Source: JAXGQD01 sp964574395 (lineage in GTDB: Bacteria > Bacillota > Clostridia > Saccharofermentanales > Fastidiosipilaceae). From it: a stretch of DNA of 24,100 nucleotides. The stretch lies in NCBI GenBank assembly GCA_964574395.1, contig CAZNNL010000030.1, forward strand, positions 1 through 24,100, in the 5' to 3' direction. The notes beneath the pieces are model-generated. The model was not told the DNA's origin, searched no databases, and worked only from the letters and a program-made list of their open reading frames with translations. The position numbers and the translations under genes are program-made. Positions 1 through 5,913 of this stretch are shown here, piece after piece (the stretch's first letter is position 1; every line of letters starts with the position of its first letter).

Positions 1-60
1 GCGTGTAGCGGACTTTCACCGCCTAGTAATTGCCCATGTCGGGCGTACGTAAAAATTAGC
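1..60. other. Hairpin-rich edge segment, unidentified
   Basis: No gene is recognised. The stretch is more GC-rich than the DNA after it and holds two short inverted repeats: GCGG (8-11) with CCGC (19-22), and GCCC (32-35) with GGGC (41-44). Neither is followed by a T-run, so they are not ordinary terminators. It could be the end of a mobile element or the 3' end of a gene lying outside the window. The window edge prevents a decision. Confidence 0.25.
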
Positions 61-90
61 CAAGATTTATCTCGACTAACAATTTAGAGA

Positions 91-118
91 TTGACAGAAA
101 TTAAGTGTATGTTAAAAT
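91..118 (+). promoter_or_regulatory. Sigma-A-like promoter of the tRNA-Pro gene
   Basis: A perfect -35 TTGACA (91-96) is followed after 16 nt by TAAAAT (113-118). Transcription would begin near 124-126, a few bases before the mature 5' end of the tRNA at 131. This fits a short 5' leader removed by RNase P. Confidence 0.7.
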
Positions 119-130
119 CTAAAACGTTGT

Positions 131-207
131 CGGGGTGTAGCTCAGGTGGCTAGAGCGCGTGCTTGGGGTGCACGAGGTCGCAAGTTCAAGTCCTGTCACT
201 CCGACCA
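131..207 (+). tRNA. tRNA-Pro, anticodon GGG
   Basis: A full cloverleaf can be drawn. The acceptor stem CGGGGTG (131-137) pairs with CACTCCG with one G-U pair. The D stem is GCTC/GAGC, and the anticodon stem CGTGC/GCACG encloses loop TTGGGGT with anticodon GGG at 165-167. The T arm contains GTTCAAG, the discriminator base is A, and the CCA end is encoded. It reads CCC and CCU codons. Base 8 is T (138), the target of ThiI, and the base 3' of the anticodon is G (168), the target of TrmD; both enzymes are encoded in this window. The gene stands alone with its own promoter and terminator. Confidence 0.96.
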
Positions 208-246
208 ATAGCCTTGTAATCGATTGATTGCAAGGCTATATTTTTT
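208..246 (+). terminator. Rho-independent terminator of the tRNA-Pro gene
   Basis: A 14-bp stem with one G-U pair (208-221 against 226-239) and a 4-nt loop is followed by A and six T (241-246). It begins immediately after the tRNA CCA end. Confidence 0.9.
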
Positions 247-418
247 CATTAAATGCATGTTCATAGCTTACGAATAACCCTACGCAAGCAATGTAGTGCG
301 CAATTATCTGAATGTTAATGGTTAAATATGTATTAATTCGTATTCATATTACTTGACGATTCGACTTAAGTTAGATAACTTGATTCTATTAGCTTACAAA
401 AATAGAGGAGGACTCCCT

Positions 419-1267
419 ATGGAAAATTCAGAAAACTATAAACCAAAATTTGATCCCGAGACAGGTTTGCCTTTGACGGATGCCGTTTCTGATGAAATCA
501 AAAGCGTTACTCAATCCATTTCCGACGAAGTCGCTGCTGCAGGACAACCTATACATCCAGAACCACCTTTCACAGCAGTTAGCAGTCAATCGATTTCGGA
601 AGAAGTTGCGCAAGCTGGCCAACCCGTCCATCCGGACCCGCCTTTTACTGCAGTCAGCTCTGATGTGACTGAAGCTACAAGCGCTTATCAAACGACTGGT
701 TCAAGCGAAGCTCCGTTTACGGCTGCTCAAACTGAGTCTACCTATCAAAGCCCAGCACAAGGGTCTTCTTATCAAGCAGGTGGACAAGCGCCTTATCAAG
801 CCCAATCCAACCCTTATCAGAGCCCAACAGGACAGGCTCCCTACCAGGCTGCTCCTACACAAGCCCCACGTACTTCAGGCATTCAATACAGCAACCAACC
901 CAGCGGATCACCTTACGGTGTACAAGGGGGTGGAAACCTAGCACCAACCAATACACTTGCCATCGTATCTTTGGTGACTGGTATTGTCAGTGTACTTTTT
1001 ATCTTCCTATCCGGCAGTGTCATACTGGGTGTGCTTGGCGTGTTAATTGGAATCGCTGCGATTGTCACGGGCACCATGGCTATGAAACAAATCAAAGTTA
1101 CGCCTGCATCTTCCAGCAGTAAAGGCATGGCCCTTGCTGGTATTATCTGTGGCGCTATTGGTCTAGTTCTCAGCCTCATTATTACCATCGCTTGTGCTGC
1201 TTGTTATGCCTCTATCGGCGGCTTAACCAAAGACGCTTTCAATAACTTAGATAAATTCAGTTATTAA
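419..1267 (+). CDS. Pro/Gln/Tyr-rich membrane protein with C-terminal DUF4190-like domain
   Basis: The protein is 282 aa when started at the ATG at 419, which has GAGGAGG at 405-411; an upstream TTG at 353 in the same frame has no comparable site. Residues 1-175 are hydrophilic and low in complexity. They contain a near-identical tandem 25-residue repeat (33-57 and 58-82, each ending in PPFTAVSS) and then a segment with recurring Tyr-Gln pairs (PYQ, SYQ, TYQ) at about 90-165. Residues 178-265 form hydrophobic segments (about 178-222 and 236-264) separated by a KQIKVTP linker, matching the DUF4190 membrane domain found in many Gram-positive proteins. The long disordered N-terminus is probably cytoplasmic or at the membrane face. 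The function is unknown; partner binding through the Pro-rich tail is only an inference. A strong terminator follows, so the gene appears monocistronic. Confidence 0.85.
   Translation: MENSENYKPKFDPETGLPLTDAVSDEIKSVTQSISDEVAAAGQPIHPEPPFTAVSSQSISEEVAQAGQPVHPDPPFTAVSSDVTEATSAYQTTGSSEAPFTAAQTESTYQSPAQGSSYQAGGQAPYQAQSNPYQSPTGQAPYQAAPTQAPRTSGIQYSNQPSGSPYGVQGGGNLAPTNTLAIVSLVTGIVSVLFIFLSGSVILGVLGVLIGIAAIVTGTMAMKQIKVTPASSSSKGMALAGIICGAIGLVLSLIITIACAACYASIGGLTKDAFNNLDKFSY
515..664 (+). repeat. In-frame tandem 75-bp coding repeat
   Basis: Residues 33-57 and 58-82 of the preceding membrane protein are two adjacent copies of a 25-residue unit, SIS(D/E)EVA.AGQP(I/V)HP(E/D)PPFTAVSS. The protein copies are far more alike than the DNA copies, whose synonymous positions have diverged. 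This suggests an old duplication kept by selection. Confidence 0.85.
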
Positions 1268-1307
1268 GGCTTAACAGTGTCAGAAACCAATAATAAATAG
1301 TCAGAAG

Positions 1308-1335
1308 GGCTCGCTCCTCATGGGGCGAGCCTTTT
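1308..1335 (+). terminator. Terminator hairpin directly upstream of the lgt ribosome binding site
   Basis: GGCTCGCTCC (1308-1317) pairs with GGGGCGAGCC (1322-1331) around a TCAT loop with one T-G pair, followed by TTTT (1332-1335). The lgt ribosome binding site GGAG starts at the next base (1336). The hairpin therefore ends the upstream gene but must also lie in the 5' leader of any lgt transcript that starts upstream. A weak promoter candidate (TTAACA 1271-1276, TAAATA 1294-1299) precedes it. Confidence 0.85.
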
Positions 1336-1344
1336 GGAGTCAAA

Positions 1345-2127
1345 ATGCATCCTTTTATCAATTTCTTTAATATTACTATCCCAAGCTATGGTCTATTAAT
1401 GGTCGTTGGCTTGATGACCGGCATGCTTATTTTCTACTTATGCGCACGAAGCAAAGGAATTGACGGCTTAGACTCCTTTATCTTGGCATCGTACTCTCTC
1501 ATAGCAGGCTTAGCTGGCGCCAAACTACTTTCCATCTTGACCTCCTTAGGGCAACTGCTATCTTTATGGCAAGCAGGATACAAAGAAGCATTCTGGTACT
1601 TTCTTATAAATGGTGGCATGGTCTTTTACGGAGGCGTAATCACGGGATTTGTCACATTTGTATTGGTGGCAAAACACCACCACATTAACCTACTAACCGC
1701 CATGGACAGCGCAGCACCCGCACTTGCCTTCGGACACTTCTTTGGTCGCCTAGGCTGTTTTTCAGTTGGCTGTTGTTATGGTATCCCGCACGACCACTTA
1801 GGCATTAGCTTTGAGCACTCACCAATTGCCCCAAACGACATTCCTTTGCTGCCGGTTCAGTTATACGAGGCTGGTTTTAACTTATTCTTGAGTCTGGTTC
1901 TGCTGCTTGTTTTTATCAAGGGAAGAAGAGGCTTAAGTTCTGCTGTTTATCTCCTTGCCTATGGCGTGTGGCGATTTGTCATTGAATTTTGGAGAGGAGA
2001 CAGCTATCGAGGTTTCCTCTTGGGCTTGTCTACCTCACAATGGATCAGTATTGGCATGATTATCATTGGACTCGTCATACTTTTTAAGAGCAAAAAACCA
2101 GGCACTAGTTTGGCGCGGACAAAATAG
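1345..2127 (+). CDS. lgt: Prolipoprotein diacylglyceryl transferase family protein (Lgt), variant signature
   Basis: Lgt transfers diacylglycerol from phosphatidylglycerol to the lipobox cysteine of preprolipoproteins in the cytoplasmic membrane. This 260-aa protein has the family size and about seven hydrophobic segments. It has the conserved GGMVFYGG motif (90-97), GRLG (134-137), QLYEA (172-176), a late R-x3-E-x2-RGD (210-219) and a final SQW segment (231-233). The usual Lgt signature G-R-x-G-N-F-x-N-x-E-x2-G is replaced here by GRLGCFSVGCCYG (134-146), with three cysteines in place of the Asn/Glu positions. I recall this variant from clostridial Lgt homologues, but substrate identity is less certain than for canonical Lgt. 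The start is ATG 1345 with GGAG at 1336-1339. The last codons (R-T-K-stop) lie inside a hairpin repeat that begins at 2117. Confidence 0.85.
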   Translation: MHPFINFFNITIPSYGLLMVVGLMTGMLIFYLCARSKGIDGLDSFILASYSLIAGLAGAKLLSILTSLGQLLSLWQAGYKEAFWYFLINGGMVFYGGVITGFVTFVLVAKHHHINLLTAMDSAAPALAFGHFFGRLGCFSVGCCYGIPHDHLGISFEHSPIAPNDIPLLPVQLYEAGFNLFLSLVLLLVFIKGRRGLSSAVYLLAYGVWRFVIEFWRGDSYRGFLLGLSTSQWISIGMIIIGLVILFKSKKPGTSLARTK

Positions 2128-2172
2128 TCGACTTACGTAAATCAATCCTCACGGGAGTCGTTATTTTTGTCC
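2117..2172. repeat. 56-nt hairpin repeat, copy 1
   Basis: This copy begins GGACAAAA and ends TTTTGTCC, an 8-bp inverted repeat. Inside it are CGACT/AGTCG and then CGTAA facing TCACG, with one A-C mismatch. It is about 84% identical (47 of 56 by eye) to copy 2 at 2200-2255. Its first 11 bases overlap the end of lgt and supply the TAG stop codon. Confidence 0.85.
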
Positions 2173-2207
2173 AAAACCACCCTTTCGGCAGTTACTTTTG
2201 GACAAAA
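2165..2207. repeat. 12-bp perfect inverted repeat bridging the two 56-nt repeats
   Basis: TTTTGTCCAAAA (2165-2176) is exactly complementary to TTTTGGACAAAA (2196-2207), with a 19-nt loop. It joins the 3' end of copy 1 to the 5' end of copy 2. Pairing here competes with the internal hairpin of each copy, so the RNA or single-stranded DNA has two mutually exclusive folds. Confidence 0.8.
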
Positions 2208-2255
2208 TAGTTGACTTACGTAAATCTGCCCTTACGGGAGTCGCATTATTTGTCC
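2200..2255. repeat. 56-nt hairpin repeat, copy 2
   Basis: This copy has the same length and ends as copy 1, offset by 83 nt. The ends pair over GGACAAA/TTTGTCC. The inner stem here is perfect: CGTAA (2219-2223) with TTACG (2232-2236) around an 8-nt loop, flanked by GACT/AGTC. The changes keep the foldback intact, which fits a structured element. Confidence 0.85.
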
Positions 2256-2298
2256 AGCGCATCTCTCAATTCGGAAAACTAAACAAAACTTTCAAGAG

Positions 2299-2321
2299 CT
2301 GTCAAGATAAACGCTTGACAG
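2299..2321. promoter_or_regulatory. Operator-like inverted repeat on the ylxM -35 box
   Basis: CTGTCAAG (2299-2306) and CTTGACAG (2314-2321) form a perfect 8-bp inverted repeat with a 7-nt spacer. The right arm contains the whole -35 hexamer of the promoter at 2315-2343. There is no T-run, so it is not a terminator; a dimeric regulator site is the simplest reading. The binding protein is unknown. Confidence 0.5.
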
Positions 2322-2343
2322 ACGAAGAGTAAACCGTTATTAT
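2315..2343 (+). promoter_or_regulatory. Near-consensus sigma-A promoter of ylxM-ffh
   Basis: TTGACA (2315-2320), a 17-nt spacer and TATTAT (2338-2343) make an almost ideal promoter. The ATG of ylxM is at 2351, only 7 nt after the -10 box, so transcription should start at or next to the start codon. Confidence 0.8.
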
Positions 2344-2350
2344 CCCCTTT

Positions 2351-2689
2351 ATGGCTGAGAAGGATCATCTAGAATTTACTGTTGAAGCAAGTCGCTTGTT
2401 CGATTTCTATGGCGTTTTGTTATCAAGTAAACAGAACGAAGCTTTGAATTATTACTACAACGAAGACCTTTCTCTCGCTGAAATAGCTGGCCTCATGCAA
2501 GTTAGTCGGCAGGCCGTGCATGAACAAATACGATATGGAACAAAAGCACTTCAGGCATATGAGGAGAAGCTAAAACTCATTGAACGCTTTACTGCTCTGA
2601 ACAATGCAATTGAGGTTTTAGAAGACAAGATTGATACGGAAAATGCAGATATAAGTGCAATTTTAGAAGATATCAAAGCAATGATTTAG
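2351..2689 (+). CDS. ylxM: YlxM-like HTH protein (UPF0122), SRP-associated
   Basis: This 112-aa protein has the family hallmark LFDFYG (17-22), then LSSKQNEALNYYYNEDLSLAEIAG (split over 25-48) and a helix-turn-helix resembling sigma-70 region 4 (about 35-70, with VSRQAVHEQIRYG), followed by a helical tail. In Firmicutes ylxM commonly lies next to ffh and its product is associated with the SRP pathway; its exact role is poorly known. The start at 2351 places LFDFYG where family members have it, yet no Shine-Dalgarno sequence precedes it and the promoter is only 7 nt away, implying a leaderless mRNA. The usual upstream partner ftsY is absent here. ffh follows after 40 nt and is probably co-transcribed. 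Confidence 0.88.
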   Translation: MAEKDHLEFTVEASRLFDFYGVLLSSKQNEALNYYYNEDLSLAEIAGLMQVSRQAVHEQIRYGTKALQAYEEKLKLIERFTALNNAIEVLEDKIDTENADISAILEDIKAMI

Positions 2690-2729
2690 ACACTGTGTAA
2701 AAGCAACACATATAACGGAAAAGGATATT

Positions 2730-4088
2730 ATGGCACTTTTCGAAAGTTTATCAGAAAAACTGCAAAATATAACAGCGAAAATGCGTGGAAAATCACGTGT
2801 CACGGAAGCTGACATAAAGGCGATGATGCGTGAGATTCGACTTGCGCTTTTAGAAGCGGATGTCAATTTCCAAGTGGTCAAAGATTTAACTACCAGCATT
2901 TCTGAGAAGTGTAAGGGAACCGAGGTACTTGAGTCTCTCACACCAGGCCAACAAGTAGTAAAAATTGTTAACGAGTCATTGACAGAAATTTTAAGTGTCG
3001 GTGACAGTAAATTACAGGTTAGCCCTTCAGGTTTTACCGTCATTATGCTCTTAGGTTTGCAAGGATCTGGTAAAACGACTACTGCCGCCAAACTGGCTAA
3101 GCTATTAAAGAAAAAAGGTAAAAAGCCAATGCTGACGTCTGTTGACACGCACAGACCCGCTGCAGCTCTGCAGCTTGAGGTTTTGGCAAAATCAATTGAT
3201 GTCCCTGTCTTTATTCAGCCACAAGAAAAAGATGCCGTGGTTATCGCAGAAGCAGCGGTTGCGCGTGCTCGTTACATGCTTTGTGACACGCTTATAGTTG
3301 ATACAGCTGGTCGCATGACCGTTGACCGAGAACTCATGCAAGAGTTAAAAGCCATTAACCGTGTAGTTAACCCTACGGAAAGCCTACTTATAGTTGACGC
3401 AATGATTGGTCAAGAAGCAGTTAATATTGCTCTAGAATTTGATCAATCTATTGGTCTAAACGGTTTCATCATGACAAAGTTGGATGGTGACGCACGTGGT
3501 GGTGCTGCTCTATCCATAGCGCAAGTAACGAAAAAACCTATTAAATTTATTGCTGTTGGTGAAAAAGTCGACGCATTTGAAGAATATTTCCCCGATCGCA
3601 TGGCTTCAAGAATTCTCGGTATGGGCGACGTCCTTAGCTTAATAGAAAAAGCAACGGCACATATTGACGAAAAGCAAGCCATGAAGACGCTGGATAACTT
3701 GCAGAAAAACAAGTTCAGTCTACAAGACATGCTTGAACAATTTGAACAAGTTAAAAAAATGGGTTCACTTAAAGACATCATGGGCATGATTCCTGGCATG
3801 AATAAGAAAGCGATGGATCAAGTAAATCCTGATGACAATATCATCGATCGCAATCAAGCCATCATCCGATCCATGACCATGAAAGAACGCCTCAATCCCA
3901 ATGTACTTAATGCTTCACGCAGAAAGCGCATAGCTAGTGGTTCGGGCACAACTGTACAAGACGTCAATCGACTAATTAAGCAATATGAAGAGTCATTAAA
4001 ACTCTTCAAACGTTTCGGAGGCCTTAAGGGTAAAAAGGGCATGGGTGCGCTTGGGCGCATGGGTAAAGGCGGAGGTTTTCCGTTCTAA
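2730..4088 (+). CDS. ffh: Signal recognition particle GTPase Ffh (SRP54)
   Basis: Ffh binds the 4.5S/scRNA and signal sequences of nascent membrane and exported proteins, and docks on FtsY in a GTP-dependent step. The 452-aa protein has an N-domain helix bundle (1-90) and a G domain with P-loop GLQGSGKT (109-116), DTHRPAA (139-145), DTAGR (191-195) and TKLDGDARGG (249-258). The Met-rich M domain (about 330-435) carries the RNA-binding SRRKRIASGSGT (396-407). The tail is Gly/Lys/Met-rich and ends GGGFPF. The start is ATG 2730 with AAGGA at 2721-2725. Length and motifs are complete. It lies between ylxM and rpsP, the classic Firmicutes order. Confidence 0.98.
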   Translation: MALFESLSEKLQNITAKMRGKSRVTEADIKAMMREIRLALLEADVNFQVVKDLTTSISEKCKGTEVLESLTPGQQVVKIVNESLTEILSVGDSKLQVSPSGFTVIMLLGLQGSGKTTTAAKLAKLLKKKGKKPMLTSVDTHRPAAALQLEVLAKSIDVPVFIQPQEKDAVVIAEAAVARARYMLCDTLIVDTAGRMTVDRELMQELKAINRVVNPTESLLIVDAMIGQEAVNIALEFDQSIGLNGFIMTKLDGDARGGAALSIAQVTKKPIKFIAVGEKVDAFEEYFPDRMASRILGMGDVLSLIEKATAHIDEKQAMKTLDNLQKNKFSLQDMLEQFEQVKKMGSLKDIMGMIPGMNKKAMDQVNPDDNIIDRNQAIIRSMTMKERLNPNVLNASRRKRIASGSGTTVQDVNRLIKQYEESLKLFKRFGGLKGKKGMGALGRMGKGGGFPF

Positions 4089-4134
4089 ACAGCTCTAACC
4101 TTGGTAATATAAAATATTTTTTGGAGGAATAATA

Positions 4135-4374
4135 ATGGTAAAAATCAGATTAAAAAGAGTGGGTGCTAAGAAAGCTCCTTTCTATCGTATTGTAGTGGCA
4201 GATCAAAGATTTCCACGTGACGGCAGAAACCTAGCAGAAATTGGCACATACAATCCTTTAACTGACCCTGCAGAAATTAACATTGATGCAGAACAAGCTA
4301 AAAAATGGCTTGGTAATGGGGCACAACCCACTGATACCGTCCGTGCTTTACTCAAAAAGTCGGGGGTTATTTAA
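4135..4374 (+). CDS. rpsP: 30S ribosomal protein S16
   Basis: This is a 79-aa complete S16, beginning MVKIRLKRVGAKKAPFYRIV and containing the family's DGR and E-x-G-x-YNP (IGTYNPL) elements. S16 is a primary 16S rRNA-binding protein needed for 30S assembly. TTGGAGGA lies just upstream of the ATG. The stop at 4372-4374 is 2 nt before khpA, as in many Firmicutes where rpsP, the KH protein, rimM and trmD form one operon. Confidence 0.98.
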   Translation: MVKIRLKRVGAKKAPFYRIVVADQRFPRDGRNLAEIGTYNPLTDPAEINIDAEQAKKWLGNGAQPTDTVRALLKKSGVI

Positions 4375-4376
4375 TA

Positions 4377-4628
4377 ATGAACGAAGAGACCAATCGCATG
4401 CGTGATCTATTACTGACACTGCTACGTCCACTGGTCAATAATCCCGATGATATTCAAATCAATCCAATCGAACGCGGCAACTCGGTTACCCTTGAAGTCC
4501 GTGTTAATAAAGATGATATGGGAAAAATAATTGGCAAAGGCGGTCGTAGGGCAGAAGCTTTGCGTACTATCCTAAAGGCTCAAGCTGCGCGCCTTAACAA
4601 GCGTGTGTCGCTAGATATTTTAGACTAA
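4377..4628 (+). CDS. khpA: KH-domain RNA-binding protein KhpA (YlqC family)
   Basis: This 83-aa protein is essentially one KH domain, with the RNA-contacting loop GKIIGKGGR (49-57). KhpA proteins bind many RNAs, often with KhpB/Jag, and affect cell elongation and division in Gram-positive bacteria. The start at 4377 is 2 nt after rpsP and has no convincing ribosome binding site, which suggests translational coupling. An in-frame ATG at 4398 with GAAGAG upstream is a second possible start and would remove seven residues outside the KH fold. Confidence 0.93.
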   Translation: MNEETNRMRDLLLTLLRPLVNNPDDIQINPIERGNSVTLEVRVNKDDMGKIIGKGGRRAEALRTILKAQAARLNKRVSLDILD

Positions 4629-4630
4629 AC

Positions 4631-5158
4631 ATGTCAAACACTGATTTCTTACATGTTGCAGTGATTATTGGAGCGCACGGAGTAAAAGGTGAACTTAAAG
4701 CACTTGTACTTTCCGAGCATCCTGATCGCTTACAAGAGCTCTCCGAACTGTCACTTCTGACAGCCGGAGGACTTTTTGTGAGGCGCGTGAAAATATCCGC
4801 CCGAAAAGCACACGGCCACGATATTGTTAAAATAGACGACTTAGACGATCGTGATGAAGCACAAGCGTTGAAAGGCTGTTACTTATCCGTGACGCGTGAA
4901 GAAGCCGCACCTTTACCCGAAGGACGCTTCTATATACGGGACTTGATAGGACTAAAAGTAGTCGACGAACAAAGAGGCGAAATTGGCTATCTGAGAGCAG
5001 TAAGCGATAACAACGCACAAGACATCTATGAAATTAAAAGACCAGAGTTAAAACCGCTCTTTTTAGCCGTAAGTAAGGAAACATTTATCAACGCAGACCT
5101 TGAAAAGAAAGAGATACATGTCAAACTTCCTGAAGGTCTCTGGGAAGTCTATGATTAG
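4631..5158 (+). CDS. rimM: Ribosome maturation factor RimM
   Basis: RimM binds S19 and assists maturation of the 30S head and of 16S rRNA. The 175-aa protein has the N-terminal RimM domain opening with VAVIIGAHGVKGELKA (about 9-24), a linker with RFYIRDLIGLKV (97-108), and a C-terminal PRC-barrel-like domain ending in a V-x-LPEGLWE element typical of the family. It starts 2 nt after khpA without a clear ribosome binding site, so coupled translation is likely. Its TAG stop is part of the sequence TAGGAG that serves trmD. Confidence 0.96.
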   Translation: MSNTDFLHVAVIIGAHGVKGELKALVLSEHPDRLQELSELSLLTAGGLFVRRVKISARKAHGHDIVKIDDLDDRDEAQALKGCYLSVTREEAAPLPEGRFYIRDLIGLKVVDEQRGEIGYLRAVSDNNAQDIYEIKRPELKPLFLAVSKETFINADLEKKEIHVKLPEGLWEVYD

Positions 5159-5166
5159 GAGTTATG

Positions 5167-5913
5167 ATGCAGTTTACTGTCTTGACACTTTTTCCTGAGC
5201 AAGTGGAATCAAATATTCGTTTTAGTATCACCGGAAGAGCACTGGATAAAGGGCTCTTTAATTTTACTTGTCTGAACATTCGTAATTTCGCAGATAATCC
5301 TTATGGCAAAATCGATGACACCATCTATGGCGGCGGCAAAGGCATGCTCATGCAATGCCCCCCGATAAAAGCCGCTTGGGATGAAGCCCAAAAACTAAGC
5401 TCAGGCAAGGCGCGGACTATATATTTATCACCGAAAGGCGAGATGCTTTCCCAAGAACTTGCACACGAGTTAGCACAAGAAGAACATTTAATTTTTCTCT
5501 GTGGACACTACGAAGGCATAGATGCACGGGCACTTGACGCGCTAGACGCAGAAGAACTCTCAATTGGAGACTATGTTTTAACCGGAGGAGAATTGGCGGC
5601 TTCGGTGGTAATCGATGCTGTTGCTCGTCTTTTGCCAGGCGTACTGCCATCCGAGGAAGTATTCGAAGAAGAATCGCATAGCGCAGGAACGCTTGAATGT
5701 AGGCACTTTACAAAGCCCGCTGCTTGGGAAGGAAGAAATGTGCCAGATACCTTGCAGAGTGGTCATCATGAAAAAATTGCACAGTGGCGATTTTACGATG
5801 GTTTAGCAGAAACTTTACAGAAGCGGCCGGATATGTTTGATAAACTAAAGCTCGACGCAAAAACATACGAGAAACTTATCCAACATATGAAAGATGAATA
5901 CCATGATGAATAG
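5167..5913 (+). CDS. trmD: tRNA (guanine-N1)-methyltransferase TrmD
   Basis: TrmD makes m1G37 in tRNAs with G36-G37, preventing +1 frameshifting. It is a SPOUT trefoil-knot dimer using SAM. The 248-aa protein opens with MQFTVLTLFPE and has DDTIYGGGKGM (50-60), LCGHYEGID (111-119) and IGDYVLTGGELAA (133-145), followed by SVVIDAVARLLPG, whose Asp at 150 is the likely catalytic base. Two adjacent ATGs exist at 5164 and 5167; GGAG at 5158-5161 is 2 nt from the first but 5 nt from the second, so I chose 5167. The tRNA-Pro(GGG) at 131-207 is a textbook substrate. The end overlaps the next gene by a few codons. Confidence 0.97.
   Translation: MQFTVLTLFPEQVESNIRFSITGRALDKGLFNFTCLNIRNFADNPYGKIDDTIYGGGKGMLMQCPPIKAAWDEAQKLSSGKARTIYLSPKGEMLSQELAHELAQEEHLIFLCGHYEGIDARALDALDAEELSIGDYVLTGGELAASVVIDAVARLLPGVLPSEEVFEEESHSAGTLECRHFTKPAAWEGRNVPDTLQSGHHEKIAQWRFYDGLAETLQKRPDMFDKLKLDAKTYEKLIQHMKDEYHDE

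Noticed and set aside
353..418. Upstream TTG start extending the DUF4190-like protein by 22 residues
   Set aside because: There is no ribosome binding site before 353, whereas ATG 419 has a strong GAGGAGG at good spacing. The extra residues look like untranslated sequence.
2117..2255. CRISPR-like repeat pair
   Set aside because: There are only two copies, each a long foldback, with no further spacers and no cas genes.
2663..3148. 161-aa minus-strand open frame inside ffh
   Set aside because: It is fully antisense to a clear Ffh coding region, has a Ser/Val-rich composition typical of a shadow frame, and shows no recognisable motif.
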